A stretch of 64,000 nt of DNA from Gammaproteobacteria bacterium (ex Lamellibrachia satsuma) (GCA_019623805.1 CP053680.1:2706001-2770000), one strand, 5' to 3'; counted from the first letter of the stretch, positions 1-8,099 are shown. The notes: generated from the sequence alone by a model not told the origin. Program-made: numbers and translations.

Positions 1-111
1 CGTATGACTGCGATGGAGATGTCCGCGGACGCCATGCCTGCGCCCGCGATCGAGGCGGGTAGTCAGACAGTGCGCGTGAGCGTCAGCGGCGTGGTGGAGC
101 TGACGCCCTGA
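1..111 (+). CDS. SIMPL-domain protein, C-terminal end (partial)
   Basis: An open frame enters from the left edge and stops with TGA at 109-111. The 36 visible residues contain a methionine- and alanine-rich stretch (AMEMSADAMPAPA) followed by IEAGSQTVRVSVSGVVEL, which is the usual ending of SIMPL (DUF541, YggE-like) proteins: a short linker, then 'EPGxQxVxxxVxVxxEL'. These are exported or periplasmic proteins of unclear function. Only the tail is visible, so the family call rests on this ending alone. It converges on the pyruvate kinase gene, with a REP hairpin between them. Confidence 0.55.
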   Translation, partial: RMTAMEMSADAMPAPAIEAGSQTVRVSVSGVVELTP

Positions 112-126
112 ACGGCCTGCCGGAAT

Positions 127-152
127 GCCCGATCCGCTACGCTTGATCGGGC
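127..152. repeat. REP-A hairpin, copy 1
   Basis: Stem CCCGATC / GATCGGG around a CGCTACGCTT loop. It sits between the convergent SIMPL and pyk genes. The same loop with differently paired stems recurs at 56716-56745, 56776-56805, 60068-60092 and 60122-60150. Confidence 0.75.
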
Positions 153-167
153 CAACTCCAACGGAGA

Positions 168-1610
168 TTACCCCAAAGTGAGAACCCGGATTGAGTCGGT
201 GCCGCCTTTCTTCTGACCTGATCCGGCGGTGGCGATGATAAGGTCGCCAGCCCCCACATAGCCCAGCTCACGAGCGCGTTCCAGACCGTAGTCGAGTTTT
301 GCCTGATCGTTGATTTCTCCCTCGAAACAGATGGGGAAGACGCCCCAATTGAGAGAGAGGCGGCGGGCAACGATACGGGAGCTGGTGATTGCCAGAATCG
401 GGCAGTCAGGGCGGCGTCGGGAGACCATGCGCGATGTGAAACCTGTTTCGGTGAGGCTGAAGATGGCGCGGGCATTCAGCTCTTGCGCCATGGTGGCGGA
501 GGCAAGGCTGACCGCCTCCGTGACGATGTTTGAACGGTTGCCCGCCACCCGCTGCAGATATCCGTACTCTTTCAGGTAGGACTCGGCGCGCAGGGCGATC
601 TCCGCCATTGTGCGCACTGCCAGCACCGGATATTTTCCGGCAGCGGTCTCGCCGGAGAGCATGATTGCAGAGGTGCCGTCCAGGATGGCGTTGGCGACAT
701 CGGAGGCCTCGGCGCGGGTCGGTTTGGGGTTGCGCTGCATCGATGCGAGCATCTCGGTGGCTGTGATCACAGGTTTGCCCTGGCCGACAGTCATGTGGAT
801 GATCTTCTTCTGGGTGCCGGGCACGTCCGCCAGTGGCAGCTCCACACCCAAGTCGCCGCGGGCCACCATTACGCCGTCAGCGGCCGCGACGATGCCTTCC
901 AGATTATTGAGACCGGCACGATTCTCGATCTTGGCGATGATAGGGATCTTGACGCCATGCTCTGCCAATACCTCCCGCAGCAGGGTGACGTCTTCCTCAT
1001 GTTGTACAAAAGAGGCGGCGATATAGTCGACCTCATTCTCGGCGGCGAAGGTCATCTCCCGGATCACGTCGTCCCGATTCTCGGGACTGACGGCGCGTAG
1101 GGAGAGTTCGGTCTCCGGCAGATTGACGCTCTTCGTATCGCCCAGTCGCCCTCCGAGTACCACCCGGCAGTGGATCTCGTCTTCGTCGATCTGCTCCGCA
1201 GTGAGTTCGATGTTGCCATCGTCGAGCAGGATTGGCGTACCCGCACCGATCTCCTGGGACAGTTTTTTATAGGTGATCGAAACCCCTTCCTGGTTGCCGA
1301 GTCGGTCATCTGTGAAGAGTGTGAAACGATCCCCTACCGTCAGATCGACCCAGCCCTCTTCAATACGGCCAGTGCGGATCTCGATACCCCGGGTATCGAT
1401 CATCGTGGCCACATTGATGCACAGCTTCTCAGCGGTCAGACGGATGCGTTTCAGTCGTTCCCTGTGCTCATTGTAACTGCCGTGGGAGAGATTAAGACGG
1501 GCGACGCTCATGCCTGCCTGCATCATTGCTTCGAGGGTTTCGAGAGAGTCACAGGCAGGGCCTATGGTTGCAATGATCTTGGTTTTACGCAGGGGATTCT
1601 GGATTTCCAT
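168..1610 (-). CDS. pyk: Pyruvate kinase
   Basis: Catalyses phosphoenolpyruvate + ADP to pyruvate + ATP in the cytoplasm, the last step of glycolysis. The protein is 480 residues, normal for the family. It begins MEIQNPLRKTKIIATIGPA, the standard N-terminus, and shows the substrate/cation motif ARLNLSHG, the active-site stretch IIAKIENRAG and MVARGDLGVELP, followed by TEMLASMQRNPKPTRAE. The start at 1610 was chosen because the 54 residues readable upstream do not resemble pyruvate kinase. No clear Shine-Dalgarno sequence precedes this ATG. It is a single gene, convergent with the SIMPL gene. Confidence 0.95.
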   Translation of the reverse strand: MEIQNPLRKTKIIATIGPACDSLETLEAMMQAGMSVARLNLSHGSYNEHRERLKRIRLTAEKLCINVATMIDTRGIEIRTGRIEEGWVDLTVGDRFTLFTDDRLGNQEGVSITYKKLSQEIGAGTPILLDDGNIELTAEQIDEDEIHCRVVLGGRLGDTKSVNLPETELSLRAVSPENRDDVIREMTFAAENEVDYIAASFVQHEEDVTLLREVLAEHGVKIPIIAKIENRAGLNNLEGIVAAADGVMVARGDLGVELPLADVPGTQKKIIHMTVGQGKPVITATEMLASMQRNPKPTRAEASDVANAILDGTSAIMLSGETAAGKYPVLAVRTMAEIALRAESYLKEYGYLQRVAGNRSNIVTEAVSLASATMAQELNARAIFSLTETGFTSRMVSRRRPDCPILAITSSRIVARRLSLNWGVFPICFEGEINDQAKLDYGLERARELGYVGAGDLIIATAGSGQKKGGTDSIRVLTLG

Positions 1611-1786
1611 AATGGTGGTGGACCGGTTGAGTGCTGTCTTGTCACCGGTTGATGTGATCCATCTTGGGGTGCACCCTAAGACCGGTCGGGACGAATAGAT
1701 ACAGCAGTAAGTGGAGAATTGAAACGACCCATTATCCTCTGCCTCAATGCCGAGTGCCAGCTTTAGATTCAATCCTCAATCAGAGG

Positions 1787-1810
1787 GTAGGAGCGGCGCC
1801 CCGCCGCGAT
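1787..1810. repeat. REP-B element, copy 1
   Basis: GTAGGAGCGGCGCCCCGCCG pattern lying between the 5' side of pyk and the 3' end of the cytochrome b gene. The GGCG/CGCC core can fold on itself. Related sequences form an inverted pair at 37632-37732. Confidence 0.55.
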
Positions 1811-1821
1811 AGAGTGCTCAG

Positions 1822-2484
1822 TTATTTGTTGAGAGTTTTCAGCAACTCATCCACCGTGATCGTCTGAGAGTCAACGGCACCGGTCTGATTTGGCTGCTCT
1901 ACCGGAAAGGTGCGGTGGCCACTGATCATGCCGGAGATATCCGATCCGCTGCTGTTCGCATCGTGATTGAAGACTGCAAGTATGTGCAGCGGCACAAAGG
2001 TGGCGACGAAGAGATAGCTGATATGGTGCAGATCGTGAAGGCTGATGTTGGCAAAGAAGACTATCTCCTTCTGCAGCATCAGCCCGCTGGCGACAGAGAG
2101 GGTCAGGAACATGAACAACAGCAGATAGAGTGGACCCCAGAGTGGATTGTGGGCAAACCACTTCGGTAACGGAGCGCGCCCCAGTGTGAGATAAAAGCGG
2201 AGGACCTCTGCGGCCTGCCTCAACCGATGTGCATTGGGTTCACAGTCTGTGATGTGATCGGTGCCGCGACCGAAGAAGAGCAGGTAGAACCTGAGCAGCA
2301 GGGCGGGGATCAGCAGGGCGCTGCAGAGAAAATGCAGATCCTGGGCACCCGCCTCCAGTGCCGGAGCGGCGCTGCTCAGCCAGCCACTGAAAAGTAGACC
2401 CGTGACAGCAAGGGTAATTGCCCAGTGGGAGAGTCTCAGCCAGCGGCTCCAGACCAGTACTCGGGTAACCTGGGATGTTTCCAC
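1822..2484 (-). CDS. Cytochrome b561/Ni-Fe hydrogenase b-type membrane protein
   Basis: A 220-residue membrane protein with four hydrophobic segments (about residues 18-38, 48-70, 113-135 and 150-170). Likely haem ligands are histidines in LSHW near residue 20, LHFL near 51 and DLHHISYLFV followed by PLHIL. This is the arrangement of di-haem cytochrome b subunits that pass electrons between a periplasmic enzyme and the quinone pool. No partner dehydrogenase or hydrogenase is adjacent, so the electron donor is unknown. The start is GTG at 2484, and a repeat element (2486-2542) begins two bases upstream of it, so this repeat probably supplies its 5' untranslated region. Confidence 0.7.
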   Translation of the reverse strand: METSQVTRVLVWSRWLRLSHWAITLAVTGLLFSGWLSSAAPALEAGAQDLHFLCSALLIPALLLRFYLLFFGRGTDHITDCEPNAHRLRQAAEVLRFYLTLGRAPLPKWFAHNPLWGPLYLLLFMFLTLSVASGLMLQKEIVFFANISLHDLHHISYLFVATFVPLHILAVFNHDANSSGSDISGMISGHRTFPVEQPNQTGAVDSQTITVDELLKTLNK

Positions 2485-2485
2485 T

Positions 2486-2542
2486 AGTGCTCTACCAAGG
2501 TGCTAATTGCTGAACCCGTAATTATCATATTGACAGAGCACT
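2486..2542. repeat. MITE-E, short (internally deleted) copy
   Basis: Begins AGTGCTCTACC and ends TTGACAGAGCACT; inside is CTGAACCCGTAATTAT. These match the ends of the longer elements at 55840-55936 and 60701-60790 but the middle is missing. The first base pair beyond its right end belongs to the stop codon of the FmdB-like gene, and its left end abuts the cytochrome b start. Confidence 0.6.
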
Positions 2543-2784
2543 TAAAGCCCACAGCTGCCGCCCGGGCAACAACCGCCGGAATTGCAGGGTGGCTCACTGC
2601 CGCTGTTGCTGATGATGGCACCGCCGGTGATCAGTCTTTTGACCGTTGCATTGGCTGGTGTGTCGCCGGTTTCGATGCCTGCCTTGCTGCAGAGTTCTCC
2701 CCATGTTGCGATACCCTCACTCATTTTATGGGTGACTTCGATGGTGCGGTTGTTCGCTGAACAGAAATAATCATAAGCGGGCAT
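2542..2784 (-). CDS. FmdB-like zinc-ribbon family protein (divergent)
   Basis: An 80-residue protein starting MPAYDYFCSANNRTIEV, resembling the FmdB regulatory zinc-ribbon family (typical start MPxYEYxC). The second cysteine pair expected of a ribbon is displaced: the next cysteine is about 19 residues on, in WGELCSKAGI. The tail is cysteine- and glycine-rich (CNSGGCCPGGSCGL). The start at 2784 is preferred over the longer frame because the family begins there. Function is unknown; metal or [Fe-S] binding by the cysteine tail is inference. Confidence 0.65.
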   Translation of the reverse strand: MPAYDYFCSANNRTIEVTHKMSEGIATWGELCSKAGIETGDTPANATVKRLITGGAIISNSGSEPPCNSGGCCPGGSCGL

Positions 2785-2860
2785 AGGTTTGCTCCTGAAT
2801 GGCGGTTCTATTGTTACAAAATTTCTATCTGTTTTCAGTTGAATGTTCCCAGTATCATCA

Positions 2861-2874
2861 AGTGCTCTATCCAT
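2861..2874 (+). repeat. Solo MITE-E end
   Basis: AGTGCTCTATCCAT is identical to the outer end of the MITE-E elements, but no matching second end follows. It lies 19 bp before the start of the SpoU methyltransferase gene. Confidence 0.4.
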
Positions 2875-2892
2875 CGAATCTTCAGCCAAATC

Positions 2893-3447
2893 ATGTTACG
2901 CCAGAGAAAATCCAAACGGGAACGGAGAGAGTCGCGGGATCTCGCGCTGCTCCGTTACAAGAAACAGCGCAATCGAAACCTGTTGGCCAAACCCGGTGTA
3001 CACGATTTCATCATTGTGATAGATGGCATGAAAGCGGGTTTCAATGTGGCGAAGATCTTTCGCAGCGCGGAGGCCTTTGGTGCGCATGAGGTACACCTGG
3101 TCGATATCGGTCCTTTTGATCCGTCGCCCGCCAAAGGCTCGTTCAAAAAAGTACCCGCCCGCTTTTTTGAGAAATTTGAAGCGTCCTACAATGACCTGAC
3201 AGAACGCGGATACCGGATTTTGACTCTGGATGCCGTCTGTGGGGAATCATTGGTCGATACTGCCCTGCCGGAAAAATGCGCCTTCGTATTGGGACATGAG
3301 GAGTGGGGACACAGTTTCGAGGTCTCCGACTACCCGGATATCGGTTGCCTGTCGATTCCGCAATTCGGGCAGGTGGAGAGCCTCAATGTGGCGGTGGCCG
3401 CCTCAGTGGTGATGTTCGAATACGTGCGTCAGCACGGAGCAAAATGA
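2893..3447 (+). CDS. SpoU-family (TrmH-type) RNA 2'-O-methyltransferase
   Basis: A 184-residue SPOUT protein that should methylate a ribose of tRNA or rRNA using S-adenosylmethionine. Family motifs are visible: motif 1 region VIDGMKAGFNVAKIFRSAEAF, then FVLGHEEWGH (motif 2) and SIPQFGQVESLNVAVAAS (motif 3, forming the knotted SAM site). The N-terminus is short and basic (RQRKSKRERR). The ATG at 2893 gives a normal-length protein. Substrate cannot be assigned: TrmH, TrmL and RlmB share these motifs. Followed 21 bp later by the CMD-Rieske gene on the same strand. Confidence 0.8.
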   Translation: MLRQRKSKRERRESRDLALLRYKKQRNRNLLAKPGVHDFIIVIDGMKAGFNVAKIFRSAEAFGAHEVHLVDIGPFDPSPAKGSFKKVPARFFEKFEASYNDLTERGYRILTLDAVCGESLVDTALPEKCAFVLGHEEWGHSFEVSDYPDIGCLSIPQFGQVESLNVAVAASVVMFEYVRQHGAK

Positions 3448-3468
3448 ATTATTTGGAGTAGTGAGTTT

Positions 3469-4095
3469 ATGAGTAATGCAATGAACTATCTGTTGGCCGC
3501 CCGCCCCGAGGCGATGACGGCCTATTTCACTTTCCTGAAAAAGTCAGGTGATCATCTGGATACAAAAACCCGGGATCTCATTTCTGTAATCACCAAGGTT
3601 GCGGTACAGACAGAGGGTGGTTTTCGGCAATATCTGACCCGTGCCTTACGCAACGGCGCAACGCCCAATGAGGTGATCGATGCGCTATTGATGGCGTTTC
3701 CTGTGCTGGGGCTGGCTAAGATCGTTTGGGCCACCGATATTCTATTGGAGATGGATATTCCCGATTTTCGTCCGGAGGCGTTGTTGGCCGAGGCCGACTG
3801 GCACGATATTGCGGGTCTCGATGAGATAAAGCTGGAGGATACGACCTGGTTGGAAGTGGAGGGACGTCACCTGTTTATCTACCGGAATGAAGCGGATATA
3901 CGGGTCTATGACAGTCGCTGTCCGCACCAGGTTACCGATATTCCACACCTTTCGCTTGAGGGTACCAAGCTGTCTTGTCCAAAACACCAGTGGGCCTTCG
4001 ATGTGGTGAGTGGAGAGTGTGTCGAAAAGGGCAAACATCCCCTGCGCCGTTTTGAGCACAGAGTGGAAGCGGGTCGTCTTTTGGCTTTCTGGTAA
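3469..4095 (+). CDS. AhpD/CMD-like domain fused to Rieske [2Fe-2S] domain
   Basis: A 208-residue two-domain protein. Residues about 10-95 have the helical pattern of carboxymuconolactone decarboxylase/AhpD-like proteins (KTRDLISVITKVAVQTEGG, NGATPNEVIDALLMAFPVLG). The usual CxxC-x3-H redox site is absent: the aligned stretch reads QTEGGFRQYL. Residues about 112-208 are a Rieske domain with cluster ligands C151-P-H153 and C170-P-K-H173. The protein has no signal peptide, so it is probably a cytoplasmic ferredoxin-like electron carrier with a helical scaffold. A reductase or oxygenase partner is not encoded nearby. Confidence 0.75.
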   Translation: MSNAMNYLLAARPEAMTAYFTFLKKSGDHLDTKTRDLISVITKVAVQTEGGFRQYLTRALRNGATPNEVIDALLMAFPVLGLAKIVWATDILLEMDIPDFRPEALLAEADWHDIAGLDEIKLEDTTWLEVEGRHLFIYRNEADIRVYDSRCPHQVTDIPHLSLEGTKLSCPKHQWAFDVVSGECVEKGKHPLRRFEHRVEAGRLLAFW

Positions 4096-4111
4096 GCTGA
4101 GGCTGATGGCT

Positions 4112-4198
4112 TCAGGTGTCGTCCGGCGACTCGGATAACTCTTCAAGGCCGAGAGATAGAATGATGCCGCAAATAATGGCTAACAGTATCCAGGTCAT
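4112..4198 (-). CDS. 28-residue single-span membrane microprotein
   Basis: Encodes a peptide beginning MTWILLAIICGIILSLGL and ending EELSESPDDT: one hydrophobic segment and an acidic tail. A strong Shine-Dalgarno sequence (GGAGGGAG) lies 7 bases before the ATG, and a TATAAT -10 box with a 17-bp spacer to a weak -35 lies at 4224-4252. I do not recognise the family. The shape matches small accessory subunits of membrane complexes, such as CydX- or CcoM-like peptides, but there is no sequence match I can name. It converges on the CMD-Rieske gene. Confidence 0.55.
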   Translation of the reverse strand: MTWILLAIICGIILSLGLEELSESPDDT

Positions 4199-4223
4199 GG
4201 CTGACTCCCTCCGAGGAGTTTTT

Positions 4224-4252
4224 ATTATATGCTTTTATTTCCGAATAACGAA
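4224..4252 (-). promoter_or_regulatory. Candidate sigma-70 promoter of the microprotein
   Basis: On the minus strand: TTCGTT (4247-4252), 17-bp AT-rich spacer, TATAAT (4224-4229), then the Shine-Dalgarno sequence and ATG within 30 bases. The -10 is perfect and the -35 weak. The 4253-4379 remainder of the gap is AT-rich and shows no gene. Confidence 0.5.
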
Positions 4253-4379
4253 ATTTATTCCTAGAGCATAAGAGATATATTAAATACTAAATCATAGCCA
4301 TGAGATAGATCAATTTGTCAGCAATTTTAAGGTGAATGGGTGCCGATAACAGCCTGCTGGGGCGGTGTTGAGTTGCGGG

Positions 4380-4979
4380 TCAGATTGTTTCCCGGCCCAG
4401 AAACATCACGCTCGCCGGGCGCTCGCCGTCGAGTTGAATGCGTGATATTGAGGCGCTGGCGATGGAGAGTCGGTACATGGTTTCGATCGGTGAAGAGATC
4501 GTGTTTGCCAGGGCGGCACGAATTACACCGGCGTGGGTGACGATCAACAGGTGTTTGCCGGCATGGGTTTCGATGGCTTCATCGAGTGCGGCGACAACCC
4601 TTTGGCTGAAAGCCTCCAGCGGTTCGGCCCCGGCAGGCCGGTTTCCCAGTGGATCCCGATAGAAACGGGCGAGAATCTGTGGGTCTGACGCCCGTAGCTC
4701 AGCGCCGCTCTTTCCTTCCCAGTTGCCGAATCCCACCTCTTTCAGGCGGTCGTCCTGTTGCAGGGGAATCTCCAGTTTTTGACTCAATGCCTCGGCAAAC
4801 GCCAGACAGCGGCTGAGTGGGGAGCTGATGATCTGCTGCCAGGGAGTCTCGCCAGAGGCTGCGCGCCACATCTCCTGCCAACCCTTGTCGCTCAGTGGGT
4901 CGTCGATCTGCCCCCGGTAGCGGCGTCCACCCATGGGTTCACCGTGCCTGAGCAGGTCGATGGTCGTCTGTCCGTTCAT
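4380..4979 (-). CDS. Histidine phosphatase (alpha-ribazole phosphatase/phosphoglycerate mutase family)
   Basis: A 199-residue cytoplasmic phosphatase. The catalytic motif LLRHGEP is at residues 9-15, the second arginine is in SSPLSRC, a family acidic motif is in EVGFGNWEGK, and the second histidine is in VTHAGVIRA. The form resembles CobC, which removes phosphate from alpha-ribazole-5'-phosphate in cobalamin assembly, but the superfamily is broad and no cobalamin genes are nearby. Its start overlaps the ampE stop by four bases (ATGA), so the two are translationally coupled. Confidence 0.75.
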   Translation of the reverse strand: MNGQTTIDLLRHGEPMGGRRYRGQIDDPLSDKGWQEMWRAASGETPWQQIISSPLSRCLAFAEALSQKLEIPLQQDDRLKEVGFGNWEGKSGAELRASDPQILARFYRDPLGNRPAGAEPLEAFSQRVVAALDEAIETHAGKHLLIVTHAGVIRAALANTISSPIETMYRLSIASASISRIQLDGERPASVMFLGRETI

Positions 4980-5863
4980 AACCAGTCGGCAAAGGTGAAG
5001 AGTCCCAGCATGACACCCCAGACCACCAATGATCGCCAGACAAGGCTCATGGCGGCTTCCACCAGATAGAGGTGGTGTGTTGTATCGTCTCTATTGCGGT
5101 CCAAAACACTGGCCAGACGCAGGGCGCCGCTGCCGGTACAGATCAGGATGCCGCTGGCGCTGTCGCTAAATTCGTCAAAGCGCGTCTCATTGTAGCTGCG
5201 CCAGCCGTTCATGGCGTCTTCAAAGCTGCCGGCGATAGCATAGGAGAAAGCGGTGATACGGGCGGGTATCCAATCGAGTATCGACACTAGCTGTCGGCTG
5301 ATGAGGTGGAAGTCGATATCCTCTCCGGCAGTGCGGGTGAGAGGGAGCCGGGAGGCGAGGCGATAGAGCAGTGCACCAATGGGGCCAAGCACCAAAAACC
5401 AGAAGATGACGGCGAATATGCGGTTGTTGGCCTGGATGAGGATGCTCTCAGCGACCGCCTGAGAGTAGGCGGGATCATGCGGGGGCGGCTCATCGTTGAG
5501 CAGGTCGCGTGCAACGCCCCTGGCATGCTGCTCGTCGCCTTCGTCTCTGGCCTTGATGAAATGGCTGATCTGCTGGTCCAGGTCGTTGGGTCCCAGGCTG
5601 TAGAGCAGTACGGCGCAGGCAAAGAGTGCGCCAAGCAAACCCGCCAGAATGTCATCAAAAAGCTGTTGCAGCAGAGCGACCGCAAGTAGTGGTGGCAGCA
5701 GCAGGCTGATGACACCCCCAAAGCCATTGCGCATCCAGACAGGTAACTCCTGACGATGGTACCAGTCGCTGTAGTCGTTGAACCAAACCGGTTGGCGCAA
5801 GGCCTGTTTGTGCAACAGAAAACGTTCTGCGATCAGGCAGATAAGTATGATGATCAGACTCAT
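4976..5863 (-). CDS. ampE: AmpE-like inner-membrane signalling protein
   Basis: A 295-residue membrane protein with hydrophobic segments near residues 1-15, 50-90, 148-170 and at the C-terminus (about 275-293). The stretches GPIGALLYRLASR and SILDWIPARITAFSYAIAGSF are typical of AmpE and the related CobD/CbiB fold. In enterobacteria ampE follows ampD and is thought to modulate the AmpC/AmpR beta-lactamase response, though its mechanism is not settled. The upstream ampD supports the name. The neighbouring CobC-like gene leaves a CobD-like role as a weaker alternative. Confidence 0.8.
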   Translation of the reverse strand: MSLIIILICLIAERFLLHKQALRQPVWFNDYSDWYHRQELPVWMRNGFGGVISLLLPPLLAVALLQQLFDDILAGLLGALFACAVLLYSLGPNDLDQQISHFIKARDEGDEQHARGVARDLLNDEPPPHDPAYSQAVAESILIQANNRIFAVIFWFLVLGPIGALLYRLASRLPLTRTAGEDIDFHLISRQLVSILDWIPARITAFSYAIAGSFEDAMNGWRSYNETRFDEFSDSASGILICTGSGALRLASVLDRNRDDTTHHLYLVEAAMSLVWRSLVVWGVMLGLFTFADWL

Positions 5864-5980
5864 GGCGCAAGTGTCGGGGATGGCAGGGAAAGTTGCAAGT
5901 GGGGTGCAGGTATTTTGGTGATTGATGGGTTAGGACAAAATTCCGTAGGCTTGATCTAGCGCAGTGGTTCAGGCAATTTA

Positions 5981-6550
5981 CTATGCTTGATTCGGTCTGC
6001 GTTCAAGCAGCATACGGCGATATCTCTCCCAGTCGAATGCCGGGCCGGGGTCGGTCTTGCGGCCCGGTGATATATCGGCATGGCCGGTGATTCTATCCGG
6101 CGTGATAGCTGGATAACGGGCCATGATCTCCCGGGTGACCGCTGCCAGGGTGGCATATTGAGCGCCGGAATAGGCTTGCTCATCCGTGCCTTCGAGTTCG
6201 ATGCCGATGGAGTAGTCGTTGCATCTTTCCCGTCCAGAATAACAGGACTCCCCGGCGTGCCAGGCGCGGCAGTCCAGGGGGACATATTGAATCGACTCGC
6301 CATCTCGCCGGATCAGAAGATGGCTGGAGACTCTAAGTGCGGCAATCTCGGCAAAATAGGGGTGCTGTTCGCTCCTGAGCCGATTGAGAAACAGGTCGTC
6401 GATCCAGGGGCCGCCAAACTCGCCGGGCGGCAGGCTGATGTTGTGGATCACCAGCAGGTCGATCTCACACCCGGGGGGACGTTCGTCCTGATTGGGTGAG
6501 GGTCGCTGTTTCGCGCTGGAGAGCAAGCCGTCCGGCCGCTCCCTAAACAC
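5981..6550 (-). CDS. ampD: 1,6-anhydro-N-acetylmuramyl-L-alanine amidase
   Basis: A cytoplasmic zinc amidase that cleaves the peptide from anhydro-muropeptides during cell-wall recycling. The protein has 189 residues. Zinc ligands of the family are present: H36 in LLVIHNIS, H157 in ITGHADISPG and D167 in RKTDPGP, with the WHAG motif at residues 97-100. There is no signal peptide, which fits cytoplasmic AmpD rather than AmiD. It starts 2 bp after the CBS-protein gene stops, so it is probably in the same transcript as the upstream DUF1538/PII-like/CBS genes, and 117 bp separate it from ampE. The matching permease ampG is at 57.6 kb. Confidence 0.92.
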   Translation of the reverse strand: MFRERPDGLLSSAKQRPSPNQDERPPGCEIDLLVIHNISLPPGEFGGPWIDDLFLNRLRSEQHPYFAEIAALRVSSHLLIRRDGESIQYVPLDCRAWHAGESCYSGRERCNDYSIGIELEGTDEQAYSGAQYATLAAVTREIMARYPAITPDRITGHADISPGRKTDPGPAFDWERYRRMLLERRPNQA

Positions 6551-6552
6551 GT

Positions 6553-6963
6553 TTATTTCTCCAGTTCTGCTTCGACCAGCCCCTTGAGTACCATGTCGGT
6601 ATGGCTGACGATGCCGACGACCTTGCCGTTCGATACCACCGGTGCACGGGAGAGGTCGAAGCGGGAAAACATGCGGGCGCAGTAGCGGATATCCATGTCT
6701 GGAGAGACTGTGAGTACCGGTTTGGTCATGATCTCGTAGATATTGACCCGTTCCGGCGCCCGATCCTTCGCCAGCACCTGGCGGGCGATGTCGGAGAGCA
6801 GCACCATGCCGTACTCGTCATCTTCATTGCGTTTTTTTACAATCAGACACTTGGTGTCTACATGGGACATGGTATCCAGAGCCTTGGCGACGGTGTCCAT
6901 GCCGTCGACCAGGTCAAAGCTGGCCTTCATTACGTCCATTACACGAGTGATCTGGGTTGTCAT
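6553..6963 (-). CDS. Twin-CBS-domain protein
   Basis: A 136-residue protein made of one Bateman pair: CBS1 about residues 8-65 (DVMKASFDLVDGMDTVAKALDTM ... MVLLSDIARQVL), CBS2 about 75-132 (IYEIMTKPVLTVSPDMDIRYCARMF ... GIVSHTDMVLKGL). Such domains bind adenosine nucleotides and regulate a partner. There is no catalytic domain. It overlaps the PII-like gene by four bases, so both probably control the DUF1538 membrane proteins just upstream. Confidence 0.85.
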   Translation of the reverse strand: MTTQITRVMDVMKASFDLVDGMDTVAKALDTMSHVDTKCLIVKKRNEDDEYGMVLLSDIARQVLAKDRAPERVNIYEIMTKPVLTVSPDMDIRYCARMFSRFDLSRAPVVSNGKVVGIVSHTDMVLKGLVEAELEK

Positions 6964-7310
6964 AACTCTTCCTCCACTACTTGGCTCAAACTCTGAATCT
7001 GATGACTGACCCCAACAGCGTCTTCGATGTCGATCTGGAAGGCGATGCCGGTGCCGGGACGTTCGTCGAAATCCCCTGCCTTGGCGATGGTTTCAAGAAT
7101 GGTGCGGCTCAGGTGTTCCTCCACCAGCAGCAGCACCACATCGCGCTGGGTCTCAAGGGTTAGTCCGAAGAAGGTCTTCGCCTGCTCCACACCCTCACCT
7201 CGGGCCTGGTTGATGACGGTGGAACCGGTAGCGCCGGCTTTGCGGGCTGCGTCCAGTACAACATTTGTATGGCTGTCCTCCACCAGTGTAATGATGAGTT
7301 TAAAACGCAT
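6960..7310 (-). CDS. PII-like signalling protein
   Basis: A 116-residue protein of the PII superfamily: MRFKLIITLVEDSHTNVVLDAARKAGATGSTVINQARG resembles the beta-alpha start of GlnB, and GTGIAFQIDIEDAVGV stands where GlnB has its C-terminal signature. The T-loop tyrosine of true GlnB/GlnK (YRG motif) is missing, and the loop reads GEGVEQAKTFFG, so uridylylation is not expected. It likely senses a nucleotide or anion and acts on the adjacent DUF1538 proteins. It is 21 bp downstream of the second DUF1538 gene and overlaps the CBS gene. Confidence 0.8.
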   Translation of the reverse strand: MRFKLIITLVEDSHTNVVLDAARKAGATGSTVINQARGEGVEQAKTFFGLTLETQRDVVLLLVEEHLSRTILETIAKAGDFDERPGTGIAFQIDIEDAVGVSHQIQSLSQVVEEEL

Positions 7311-7331
7311 GATCTCTATCTCTGTTGAAAG

Positions 7332-8099
7332 TTATCGTTTATTTCTATTGCGCCACTCGCCCAACTGGGCATACCCCATCACTGCGATGATGGGGAACAG
7401 ACTGGCAAAGGCAATCAGGCCAAAACCGTCGAGCAGCGGGTTGCGCCCCGGTATGTTGTTCGACAGTCCAAGCCCCAAGGCTGCCACCAACGGCACCGTG
7501 ACTGTGGAAGTGGTGACGCCGCCAGAGTCGTAGGCCAGGGCGATGATGGTTTTCGGAGCGAAAAAGGTCTGCGCAATGACCACCAGATAGCCGGTGATGA
7601 TATACCAGTGCAACGGCGTGCCGCTGACGATTCGGTAGCTGCCCAAGGCGATGCCGAAGGCAACACCGATGGCGACGGCTATGCGTAAACCCCATTCGCT
7701 GATGGCACCGCCAGAAACCTGATTCGCCTTGATAGCGACGGCGATCAGCGAGGGCTCCGCGATGGTGGTGGAGAAGCCGATGGCGGCGGCAAACAGGTAG
7801 ACCCAGAAATAGTGGTGCCATTGTACAAAATTGTGTTCCCCGGTAATGCCGAGAAAATCGGGGTCGGTCAGCTGGCTGGCCATGAGTTCCCCGAGGGGAA
7901 ACAGCGCCAGATCAAGGCCTTCCAGGAAAAATGCCAGTCCGATCAGCACGAAGATGAAACCCGTGATGACCTGTCGCGGATTATGCAGCGGCCGCCGCAG
8001 CACCAGGAACTGAAACCCGAACAGGATGCTGGCGATGGGCAGAACATCCAATACAGTTTGGGCGAGTACCCCCAGCAGATTGCTCAGCACCATTATCAC
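7332..8099 (-). CDS. DUF1538 membrane protein, second copy
   Basis: A 255-residue polytopic membrane protein with about seven hydrophobic segments. It carries the family block [29 protein letters not shown] followed by [21 protein letters not shown], near residues 185-240, and [12 protein letters not shown] near residue 105. Its neighbour upstream has the same blocks, so the two are paralogues that probably form a heterodimer. The family is predicted to transport a small molecule or ion; the substrate is unknown. Its ATG overlaps the upstream stop by four bases. Confidence 0.8.
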   Translation of the reverse strand: MIMVLSNLLGVLAQTVLDVLPIASILFGFQFLVLRRPLHNPRQVITGFIFVLIGLAFFLEGLDLALFPLGELMASQLTDPDFLGITGEHNFVQWHHYFWVYLFAAAIGFSTTIAEPSLIAVAIKANQVSGGAISEWGLRIAVAIGVAFGIALGSYRIVSGTPLHWYIITGYLVVIAQTFFAPKTIIALAYDSGGVTTSTVTVPLVAALGLGLSNNIPGRNPLLDGFGLIAFASLFPIIAVMGYAQLGEWRNRNKR

